Source of the DNA: Lineus longissimus
Lineage: Eukaryota > Nemertea > Pilidiophora > Heteronemertea > Lineidae
Direction: 5' to 3'
DNA: 64,000 bases
Assembly: GCF_910592395.1 (NCBI RefSeq)
Contig: NC_088324.1
Coordinates: 9,016,953 to 9,080,952, forward strand
Below are positions 37,201 to 49,200 of the stretch, piece by piece (position 1 is the first letter of the stretch; each line of letters opens with the position of its first letter). The notes below the pieces were generated by a model. That model made no database searches. It saw nothing but the letters and a program-made list of their open reading frames with translations, and was not told the origin of the DNA. The translations under genes and the position numbers were made by a program.

Positions 37201-40200
37201 CTTTACTTTAATATGAATGAGTTCGGCTCTCCATTCAGGACAAGAAAAAGTCGCTGTTTGGTAAGCCGGGCTTGCCAAGTAGTCACTTCCTTTTTTAAAA
37301 CGTAGTTGTTGGGTCACGTGTAGGCCTGTATACTTTGCGTGTATAAGTGCGCATGATGTATGTAATATAGACCTTATCATTTTGCTGATTATTCTAACTT
37401 TCAGAGGGCTGTAGAGTGCCGAGCCATGCAGACAGAAGACATGTCATCAATAACATTCTGTATCACCCGTTCGACCGGTATTTCAATCATAGGGCATCAA
37501 TCAATATTGCATGTGAGGATGGTTTCGTGCTGAACTCGTCGAAGACCAATCCACCAATTACCACACAGTGTAATTTCGGAATATGGACGCTTCCAGGAGC
37601 GTTTCGTGAGCAATGCGTTGAAGGTTTGTAGTGAACATTTTGAAATCATGTTCTCAGGCAACAAAACGTTCATGAAATACAATTCATTTGATCCTCCCGT
37701 GTAACGAACCAATTTAACCAATGTGAGGCCTGTAAGTTGCTATTTGGGGGGACTCCGCACATGTTGGTGCTAGTAGACTGAACCAGTAACAAACATTGCT
37801 GTTTCGAAACATGTCCTGTGAGTATCGGTGCCCGGGTAATATTATCGTATGTTAGAGCCATTTAAATTCCATCCTTACTCGTTTCAGCCCCCTGTGCATT
37901 ATCAAAATGGCAGAAAGATGGAGTGGCGGTTACCAACGCTCATGATACAATCAGAATAGACGCCAGAGAATATGTGGCGCATGGGAATGAAATTGATGTT
38001 GGTTGCAGAGGGACGCACTATCTGGCTCGATGGAGACATTCTTCGGGACGTTATGGTTATTCTTTTGAAGCGACTGGTACATCAACAATCCGTGTAACCT
38101 GTCAAAAAGGGGCATGGGAGCCAACAGAAACGGTGATATCATGCAAGCCAAGTACGTGGACTTCAATACACCGCCTCCAATCTACTGAAAACATTTTCCC
38201 ATAAGCATACGCGAAATACTATATTTTTCTCTCTTGAGAAAAAACCGTCACTGAATGATCATTTTCGTTTTAAAATTATAAATCTATTTCAAGTAAACCT
38301 AAGCTCGACCACTTTGGCCCAATTGAGCATAGAACTAGCTTTATCATTATCTCTTATTTGTTTTGACCAATCATGCAAATATCAAAATGATAATAAATAA
38401 GAGAACCCAATTGAATAAGGATTGAATAAACCGTTTGGAAGGGAAATCTAGCGAAACATGCAAACATGTTGTTTTATATAAAGTGTGCAATGTGTATGCT
38501 TTGTCGTCACTTGCTAGTGCAGAGGTTAAGTCCTGAGAACTGATGGCGCAGTCACGAGCAAGTGACACTCTAAACGGTTGTTGTTAGAGTTTGCAACTAT
38601 AATGCCCAGGTCTTAATCACAAAATTAATCGTATTGGACTCCGCGAATTGCAAGAGGAATCGCATCGTTGTCACACCGGTAAGGCAATAACTACAAAAGA
38701 CTATAGTCAAGGGTACACTTTTTTGGAAAGGAATCTGAAGGTCGTGAAAATAATATACGGTGTGTTTTTTTCAGGATGTCGTAATAAGAGTCACATCAAG
38801 ACGTGCTCCGACTGAGAGCCGTATATCAACGACCATACAGTGCAATAACTGTAGATTTGTATTTTTTAAAGGAAGTGACTACTTGGCAAGCCCGGCTTAC
38901 CAAACAGCGACTTTTTCTTGTCCTGAATGGAGAGCTGAACTCATTAATATTAAAGTAAAGTCTCCAGCTCGCCAAACAGGGTAGCTTTTTTACCTGTTTG
39001 GCAAGCCCGGCTGGCCGAACAGGGTGGCTTTTTAGTGCTGTTTGGCAAGCGGCTCTCCAAACAGGACAAAAAAAGATGCCTGTTCGGCGAGCGGCTTGCC
39101 AAATAGACCCGGCCTTTTTTAAAACGTAGTTGTTGGGTCACGTGTAGGCCTGTATACTTTGCGTGTATAAGTGCGCATGATGTATGTAATATAGACCTTA
39201 TCATTTTGCTGATTATTTTAACTTTCAGAGGGCTGTAGAGTGCCGAGCCATGCAGACAGAAGACATGTCATCAATAACATTCTGTCTCACCCGTTCGACC
39301 GGTATTTCAATCATAGGGCATCAATCAATATTGCATGTGAGGATGGTTTCGTGCTGAACTCGTCGAAGACCAATCCACCAATTACCACACAGTGTAATTT
39401 CGGAATATGGTCGTTTCCAGGAGCGTTTCGTGAGCAATGCGTTGAAGGTTTGTAGTGAACATTTTGAAATCATGTTCTCAGGCAACAAAACGTTCATGAA
39501 ATACAATTCATTTGATCCTCCCGTGTAACGAACCAATTTAACCAATGTGAGGCCTGTAAGTTGCTATTTGGAGGGACTCCGCACATGTTGGTATGCTAGT
39601 AGACTGAACCAGTAACAAACATTGCTGTTTCGAAACATGTCCTGTGAGTATCGGTGCCCGGGTAATATTATCGTATGTTAGAGCCATTTAAATTCCATCC
39701 TTACTCGTTTCAGCCCCCTGTGCATTATCAAAATGGCAGAAAGATGGAGTGGCGGTTACCAACGCTCATGATGCAATCAGAATAGACGCCAGAGAATATG
39801 TGGCGCATGAGAGTGAAATTGATGTTGGTTGCAGAGGGACGCACTACCTGGCTCGACGGAGAAATTATTCGGGACGTTATGGTTATTATTTTGGAGCGAC
39901 TGGTACATCAACAATCCGTGTAACCTGTCAAAAAGGGGCATGGGATCCAACAGAAACGGTGATATCATGCAAGCCAAGTACGTGGACTTCAATACACCGC
40001 CTCCAATCTACTGAAAACATTTTCCCATAAGCATACGCGAAATACTATATTTTTCTCTCTTGAGAAAAAACCGTCACTGAATGATCATTTTCGTTTTAAA
40101 ATTATAAATCTATTTCAAGTAAACCTAAGCTCGACCACTTTGGCCCAATTGAGCATAAAACTAGCTTTATCATTATCTCTTATTTGTTTTGACCAATCAT

Positions 40201-43200
40201 GCAAATATCAAAATGATAATAAATAAGAGAACCCAATTGAATAAGGATTGAATAAACCGTTTGGAAGGGAAATCTAGCGAAACATGTAAACATGTTGTTT
40301 TATATAAAGTGTGCAATGTGTATTCTTTGTCGTCCCTTGCCAGTGCAGAGGTTAAGTCCTCAGAACTGATGGCAAGTCGTTAGAGTTTGCAACTATAATG
40401 CCCAAGTCTTAATCACAAAATTAATCGTATTGGACTCCGCGAATTGCAAGAGGAATCGCATCGTTGTCACACCGGTAAGGCAATAACTACAAAATACTAT
40501 AGTCAAGTGTACACTTTATTTGGAAAGGAATCTGAAGGTCGTGAAAATAATATACGGTGGTTTTTTTTCAGGAGAATGTCGCTTACCGACAGGCCACAAC
40601 CAAGAGCTGTTGTTCAGTCCCCGATCAGCTTCCATCGCACACGATGCTATAGTTTACGTGTCTTGCCCAAGAAGTCAGGTATTCAGCTCGACCATGAACA
40701 GAAATTCGTTGACCACCAAGTGCAAGTATGGTAATTGGTCTGACGTGACTGTTTTTGGGAAGAAATGCGAACAAGGTATGGATATCCATTTTATTACATT
40801 ATAATATATTATTTGATATGTTATAATGTCCTAATTGTTGCATTGATATTAGTTATATCTTTAGTAGCTAAATTAGTATAGCTATGATACCTACAAACAA
40901 TCTGCTCAAAATAAAGTGCATGTACTGATTTGCAATCTTCGAATACTTGAAAACACGTGTTAAAAGAATATTTTTGTACCATCTACAAATTTTATTATTA
41001 TCATTATTTTTCCCAACACCCTGGAATGTTTCGTAATTAATCAGATTTATCAGCTAAACGCCAACAGAAAAAAAATAATGACAGATTTGTCAGCTTCATA
41101 TTCATAGTAACGTTTAAGAAAGAGTAAACTTCTTACTGCCTAACTTATAACCAGTAATGTTGTCCAAAATATGGCTTTGATGTTATCTTACATGTACATG
41201 TATGTGTACATATCCCGTTTGGTTTTCCAGCACCATGTGATAAACTAGACGAAGCTTTCCACAGTTTGGAGTCGGTGACCTATTCACCACCAGTCCTAAA
41301 CATACCTCCGAATGAATACGTTCGCGATGGAACAAATGCCACTTTCTCATGTAAACCGAAGTACGAAGTCTCTGAGAATACATTCGATGGTTGGCGTCGA
41401 TGTGATAACGGCAATTATAATGGCCTTTCCCATTCTCCAATCTGTAAAGAAAGTAAGTAAACCGAGCCGGCGTATAGGCGTTCCGAGTTCGCATAAATTT
41501 CGTTACCCTTTTTTCTCACTCTCATCGTTGTCCCCTCAAAATGGTAACGGTTGCACACTGATTTTCGTCCAATTTTTTTCACGAAGGCTTCTGCTTCTCA
41601 TGTAACTGTCGCCCGGGGAAGACGTCGAGTACATGTAAGCACCGGTAATGCACACACTCTCCTGGAAACCAAATGCCCAGAGGAAGCCAGCCCCGGTGTA
41701 ATGTTTTTGGTATCTCCTCATATTTCAGTGTTCCCATACAATTAACAAAAAAAATACCAAGCCTTTTCATTATGGCCGGTAAACGGGGAACAACGTGTCA
41801 ACTCGCCTTTTACCGTTCCCAAACAACATGAACGACCAGGGGGACACTCGGGAACAGAAACATTCAAAAATGTTTCATCTGCAGATAATATAAGGGAAAC
41901 GGTGAGCGTTTCCCACACTTTTAAGGTTGTTGGTTCGACTTATGATCAGACCACTATTTCTAAAACTGAGCTTTTTTTAAAAAAAACACCAAAATGCGTC
42001 TGTCTATGCAGGCCAACAGACAGTTTGAATGCCTTCTCGAGGGTACAGACGAACAAAATCACCGTGTCAAGTCTGTAATCTTGCCACGGCCATTATACTG
42101 AACGAAATATCATATAGACCTTGTCCTAGGTTGCTCAGGTGTGTGATACATGAGGAAGCCTCAGTATTTTAAAACGACGAAGCTTAGATTGTAAAACGAT
42201 CAACCCCCAGGCCAAGAAAGAATTACAAATTTATGTTTCAACCTTTTTTGAGATGCTCTGTGAGGGCGACTGAAATTTTTAGCATATGCGTTTTATTTCT
42301 TCAGGGAGATGTACCTGCCCACAAGACACAGATTTACATTCCTTTAAATGTGACGACATTTCTGTCCAACATGGTACAGCATTGGAAGTGATGTGTAAAC
42401 CAGGCTACGAGTTTAATATCAGGCGAAGAGGTGTTGTTAAACAAAACATGGACTGCCAGTTTGGGAACTTCAGCGCCGTCCCGCCTTGTAGAAATGGTAG
42501 GTTGTTTACTTACAATGTTTAAATGATTTGTGTGTTTTTTTTCATATTGATAACTATAACCTTAATGTTAATTGAAGCTACATATGACTTTTATTCTTGA
42601 TGTTTTTGACTTTTTCAGCATCCTGTTCTTTAACCAATCCCGCAAACGGGAACTTTAACAACAGCTATGGTTCAATAATTGCTCACGGGCAAACTGTAAG
42701 GTTCCAGTGCAGCAGCAGCTACGTAATTGACGCGGGAGATGACACCCCCGGATTTTCAGCAACAACGGGAGAAAGTGTTTGTAACAAGGGTGAAATGAAG
42801 CCAAAATGGAGTTGCAAGAAAGGTACTTTTAAAGGGAGCTGAGCCGTCACTTAATATATACCCAGCCCGTAGGATTATGTCTGCAAACCGCCATATCCAG
42901 CTAAAACGTATGCGAAATCCAACCGCCATATTAGTTAACCACTAGTCTATGATGTCTAGGCTTTACATTGGCGCCTAAACGTTCGTAGCTAGAATATTCT
43001 CGGCATCCCTGACTCCATTGCCCTGGTTGTCTCTTTAGTGGATAACAACAGGGTCATTAATGTCAAAGCGCATATCAGTTTTAACTACCGTTAGATTACA
43101 ATATTTTGTAACTTTATGCGTGCAGATACTACTGGTACATATACATGCATATCTAAATTAACGAGGAAGAAATGGCCGCAATGTTTCGATAAGATTGTTT

Positions 43201-46200
43201 TCTTACTTTTCTTTGTTTCAGTTGATAGATATAGGCCTAAGTGTGATTTTGAAGATGGTTTGTGTGACTGGTCGCACGGTCCAAGTGGAAACTTCACCTG
43301 GTCAAGAACAAACGGATCTACGAGTCGGGGCGCAGGTCCGAGTTCAGATCATACTGAAGGCATAAGTGGAGGTGAGGACGAATGGCTGTTGCACTTTTTT
43401 GGTTGGGTTAATGAGCCGAAGCAAAAAATACCATATGGTAGTCTGCATTACTGTCGGTGTGAATGGAAATTGTGTCCAGAGAAAAAGTGTTTGGGATGAG
43501 TTTGTTTACTGATGTGTTTCATTAGTCACGATAGCCATGCGCCTTAATCCGTCATGGAAAGAAGATACACGCCAACCGTTTTCTTTTCGAGAGAGAGCGA
43601 CTGACATTATACAAATAGTGGATGTTTGGGAGTCCCATATGGAATTTTGATGGACGAAGAAATGTCATGGCGGACGAGGCTTTGCGAGTCCGCCATGACA
43701 TTTCTGAGTCCAGCAAAATTCCATATTGGACGACCTTAAACATCCACTATTTGCTATATTATGCAACCAAATGTCTTGGCAAAGAAATCAATCCAAAGGA
43801 AAATAATGAAAGAAAATGATGATTAAAAATAATGATTAAAACCTTTTAGGATCCGTTACGACATTTTTTTGGATCCGTTATTGCTTTTTTGGATCCGATA
43901 CGATGTGATGACTTGAAATCACATGATGTGAATCGAGTTACGCTATTGGCCAAGAACATTTGGTAGCATAATATTGATTTTTGGCCGGGTCTATTTGGCA
44001 AGCCGCTCGCCGAACAGGCATCTTTTTTGTCCTGTTTGGAGAGCCGCTTGCCAAGCAGCACTAAAAAGCCACCCTGTTCGGCCAGCCGGGCTTGCCAAAC
44101 AGGTAAAAAATCTACCCTGTTTGGCGAGCTGGAGACTTTACTTTGATATTAATGAGTTTGGCTCTCCATTCAGGACAAGAAAAAGTCGCTGTTTGGTAAG
44201 CCGGGCTTGCCAAGTAGTCACTTCCTTGATTTATTCATCATACTCTCCGCCCCAAGACAAATAAATCACAGCAGAAAATAGAAAATTCTCTTTGGCGGTC
44301 CTAACCGGTAGACCCTTCGGTTAGTGTGCGCTAAAGAACATGTAAACCATCGAGAGTATTTGATGATAACTAAACATTTCCACCACCAGACGAAGCTCAC
44401 AAGGTATCTGTCGACAACAACGTGCTTTTTAATTATATTTTGCTCTCTTGCAGATGGCTTTTATATGTATATGGAGACATTCCAAAGGACAATAAATGAA
44501 AAAGCAATTCTTCTCAGCCCTAAAAATACTGAACACCATAGTAGCAGATGTCTACGATTCTATTACTATATGTCGGGAAAAAACATTGGTCGACTGCGTG
44601 TGTATGTCTTAACTGGGTATGGGCGAATATATGACTTGAACCAGAAATGGGAGAAGGCTGATGGCTATGGAGATCATTGGTGGCTGGCTACACTCGATGT
44701 GGGATTGTATGTAGATGAACAAGTAAGTAGACTTTTTGAGTCTTTTCCTTCTGCGCTCTTTGTGTTAAATGGACGGTCCTTTTGTCCGTCGTAATTTGTC
44801 CTGGTCACTATTAAAGCTGGTCTTGGATGCAGGTTCGAGTTGGCCAGAATTCCTCTCCCGGGGCTGCTAGCTATGGTCATTTGTCAGCATGTGGTTGACT
44901 TTCAATGTTTGTCTGTCCTACATTAGGATTTTCGATGAAGTATTTACGACAAAATGTGTAGTGTCAACTCCCATTTTATGCCAACCAATTGAAGTATTTA
45001 CTACCACAGTGTATTTATGAAGTAAACGCTAGACGAGTAAATACTTCGTGCTTCTGCTATAGTAGTCATTAACTAGAAAAATTTCAGCCATATATGTGCA
45101 TACTAATGGCAGTAAATTCTACAATTTTCAAGCTTTAAGTATTTACTTGATGCCTATCACTCAATTCCTCTTAAAATAACCTTGTTTTATAGATTGGCAT
45201 TGAAGGGAATATGGGATCCGGACATAATGGCGGGATTGCTTTAGATGATATAACTTTATCTGACGACTTTTGCCCTAGAAGTAAGTAAATTGACTGTTTA
45301 TAACCATCTTCATCAGAAAATAAATTGTCACGTTCTATCACCATGATCACTGCGTATGCAGAGGGATCATCAATTACCTCTATTTTTCGGGATTTGGCGA
45401 TTTGATAACAACTTGGTGCTCGCCTACAAGTATGTGAAACGTGTACGTGAATCATGTGCATTTAGTTTGAGGAAACGCGGTAGCGCCCTTGTGATGACAT
45501 GTGTCTTATACTACCTTCAGCCCTCGCCAACTGAATGCTTCTATACTCCTAAGATGTAAGATGTAAGATAATGAAATAGCGCTTCTACCTTATTGACGAT
45601 CTGTATTTCTTTAATAGAGGCGTGCCCCCCGATTGTACATCGCTCTGGCATCAGCGTCACAGGAGGTAATGGACCCGGTGAAGAGGTGATGTTGGAATGT
45701 TTGAATGGACAGAAAAGGTTGAAAATCACGTGTCATCAATCGGTAGGAACGTGGTCCGAGTCAGCCACTCTGTTTGACTGTGTTGACCAGTCGTCAGCGA
45801 CAACAGTAGCAGCAACAACAGGTTCAACAACAGTAGCAGCAACAACAGGTTCAACAACAGTAGCAGCAACAACAGGTTCAACAACAGTAGCAGCAACAAC
45901 AGGTTCAACAACAGAAGCAGCTGCAACATCAACCCATACTTCAGGTAATACATGAACAAGGCCAATGATAATTTCTCATTTCAATGATTTTTGTGTTGGA
46001 ATATTTTCTGTCAAAGTATCTAAACAACGCACACAGCTTACATGTGTTAATCGCACATACATGTACTTAAGATTTGCCCTTTGTTGAACGTGTGATACTA
46101 CAAGTGGCTGCGCATGGTGGCGTGCAGAGGTATTATCCTCTTGACTACCTTATCTTATGCCAAAGTTGTCCCTTCAAAACTCTCTTCACCACCTGTGGAC

Positions 46201-49200
46201 TTACAGCCTAATCTACTGTCAAGATATCCTCTTGGATGCAGCTTAGTAATGCAGACTATCTCTGCACAGACAGACTCATCAAAGAAGATAAGTCCTAAAT
46301 GGTGAAGTGACAATATAAATGAAATACATGTATATAATTCTTTTCGCTCATTGAGGGATCTAAAAGAAAAAAACTGTCTTACGATCACTGAAGTTCAAGT
46401 CGTTCTCCCTTAACCTCCCCAATAACAAGCGTGCATATATCATTCTATCCTTTGTCATCCTATCCTTTATCATTCTATCCTTTATCACTAAACCGTTTTG
46501 TTTTAGCCGAAGGATTCCGCTGCGATTTTGACAATGATATTTGCAAGTGGACACATGATCCAAGCAGTGATTTTAATTGGACAAGACATCAAGGAAGGAC
46601 ACCAACCGATTGGACTGGTCCACTTTCTGATCATGCGTCTAGTAGTAAGTTCGTCTGGTTTTAACCAATATCGCCGACATCATGGTAAAGAGGAGGTTCG
46701 ATTCAATGGCGCGAAACCCTTTAAAATGCTTCGTCCGTCGCGTGGATCTCATTACTGCTTTTGTTACCTTGATTTCAGAATCACCGAGCAGGAATTTCTT
46801 ATTCGAAAACCAGCGGCCATTGTACAGTATGGTACTGTACAGCTGTGAAATAGTCAAACACTCTGTCGGTAGAAATTTCGAATTAGAACAACATAATATG
46901 ATTTAGTTTTTACCAAAACAGGACAAAAACGGCTTGGGTCGATCTTGTCAGTCTGTTTGACGCTATCAAGGATGACGATGGTTTTCTCCAAAAGCGTCTC
47001 ATTGATATTTATCTTTCCAGTAAGTATACACACAGATCTAAACCTGGCTGTCTTAACCTGTAGATTTAAACATACGACTAAACTTTTGGTTACAGATGGG
47101 CACTACATGTTGATGTCATCATTAAGATTCCCGGGAGAAAAGGCGCGGTTGAAGAGTCCGAAACTTGGGAATCGTGACCCGAAATGCTTCGAATTTTACT
47201 TTAACAAATATAGCTACCTGAGAGATACGAACTATGCAAGTACATTGAAAGTGTATGTTGGTAATGCTACACAGCCTGTCTTTTCGGATAAGGGTTTTCA
47301 CAACATAAGAACTTGGATACATCAGCGCATAGATGTTTTTGGATACCCTGGTGAAAAGGTAAATATCTTCTTTTTCTTCTCTTTTTGGTGTTGTAGGTGG
47401 CTACTTCTGAACCCTGTTGAATCAGCAGTAACGGCCAACAAGCTCTCGGTTATTGATTGTTGATATTAGCTGTTGATTCCACAGGGTATTTTAGGTCAGA
47501 ACTACCTTTAGACGTTTCATCTAATGAAACGTCTCAATAGCTCCGACCATCTTTATGTCGTATCAAAATAATACATTTATCTTCATCGCATCGCCATCGC
47601 ATTTTGATAATGGTGTAACAAAATTCGTGTAAATTTGTTAGTTTGAACATGGATGTATACACTAAGTGCTGTGCATCCTTGGTTTGAATCTTATTGGGGA
47701 AAAAACAAGGTTAGTCTCTGAGATATGCACTTGCCCATTGCTTGTGGTGATTTATCTGGCATGCCTAGCGCTGATGACGCTAATTTTGCCAAGTTTTAAA
47801 TTTTCTCTGCTTCATCAATTAAAAGTGGCGACTTTGTGATTACTTTTCTGGCCATTCCTTACATCCCCATCTATAAATCCCGTGTCGGATTTTTTTAAAG
47901 ATGGAAAATAACATCTCTACAGGAAAATCATTGCTGAGTTGATATTCAACAGTATGGGAGAGTGAGGTGAAGCCCTTAAAGAGGGTCAAACACGTGTCGT
48001 AATGCTGCGATTTTCCATTTTAGATTATTATTGAAGGTGTTGTTGGGCCCTCGACACATGCCGTTATAGCTATTGATGATGTGTCACTGACAGAAGGACC
48101 ATGTCCCCCATCCTCCGGTAAATATATCACCTGATCTCGTAGACGGACATTTTATGATAGGGCGTTTTCGTAAACCCCCCGAAATGCCAACATGCCAACG
48201 TGAACGCCTATGTCATTGTTCGACCTCCCGATACCGATGTCGAACAATGCAGTACCGTTCACGTTGACGTTTCGGCGGCTTTGCGAAATTTCCTTCTTTC
48301 TGAGTGCCACAAACAAGAACGCGTATGTATCTATGGCATGTGATAAGTAACAGTATGCCAACATGGTTGGGGGTTTGCCTTATAAATCAACGAATAAGTT
48401 TTCATGATCTTTTAGTTACTTGATACCATTATTCATTATTCTAAAATACCTTGGTACCGTAAAGTCAACTTTTAAATGGAAAATGCATAAGCCTCGTTCT
48501 GAGAGTGGAGTGTTTTGGACACGCAACCAAGATGCTCTACCAAAGTTCCCTCGGGTTGCACTAAAATGTGGAACCATGCACACAGCTCACTTCAGAAGTT
48601 TGAGGCTCTCAAAACACTGCTTCAAACACAAATCAGCCAAGGAAGCATCAACCACCCTAAGTTTTTTAATGAGCACTACACATATTTGCTGAGAAAAACG
48701 CTCCAAATAGCCCATTTGCGCGGAATTTAGCGTCACTAGAGCGAGCCGATCCGGACTTCCCATACGCGCTGCCGTAACATAATGTAAACAACGGCGCTAC
48801 CGGCGCTCCGGGCAGGCGATGGATGGAATTTGCCAAATTCGCACATATTCAAGTTATTTCGTGGCCTATCTTTTTAAGTTTGAGGTATTTTAGAATAGAA
48901 ATTGAACCCTCGGCTTCGGACCTTGGTTGAGTTACCAAGACACTCTCGGGTGCAGCTAAAATTTCGTCCAAACCCTCGCCTGTCGGCTCGGGTTTGGACT
49001 GTATTTTAGCTCCACCCTCGAGTGTCTTGGTAACTCAACCAAGGTCCTCCGCCTCGGGTTCAATTCCTTAATTTGAAGTTGCTATTATTTAGCACAGATA
49101 GGAGTAATTGTGACCTTAACGATGCGTTATATGACTCTTATATTCTCTCTTTTTGTTTGCTTCAGTTTGCTCCGATACTCGTAGTGCTTGCTCAGACTGG

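Larger units (their letters stand above)
36951..38774 (+). repeat. Tandem duplication unit 1 (exons 17-18)
   Basis: 1,824 bp starting GATGTCGTAATAAGAGTC and ending at a TTTTTTTCAG acceptor. Repeated as 38775-40571. It holds two CCP exons, their introns and a minus-oriented family A MITE. Confidence 0.93.
38775..40571 (+). repeat. Tandem duplication unit 2 (exons 19-20)
   Basis: 1,797 bp, nearly identical to unit 1 outside exons 18/20 and a variable patch near 40331-40380. Its left junction follows a duplicated acceptor (TTTTTTTCAGGATGTCG), leaving an orphan splice site with no functional exon behind it. Confidence 0.93.

Noticed and set aside
36951-40571. Treating the two 1.8-kb units as certain real duplication
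   Set aside because: Not fully rejected, but not certain either: a mis-joined pair of divergent alleles in the assembly would look similar, so the duplication-based findings carry this caveat.
48420-48730. Open frames of 90 and 71 codons in intron 31
   Set aside because: Two overlapping frames on the same strand inside an intron whose flanking exons join perfectly in phase; probably part of an unidentified repeat.
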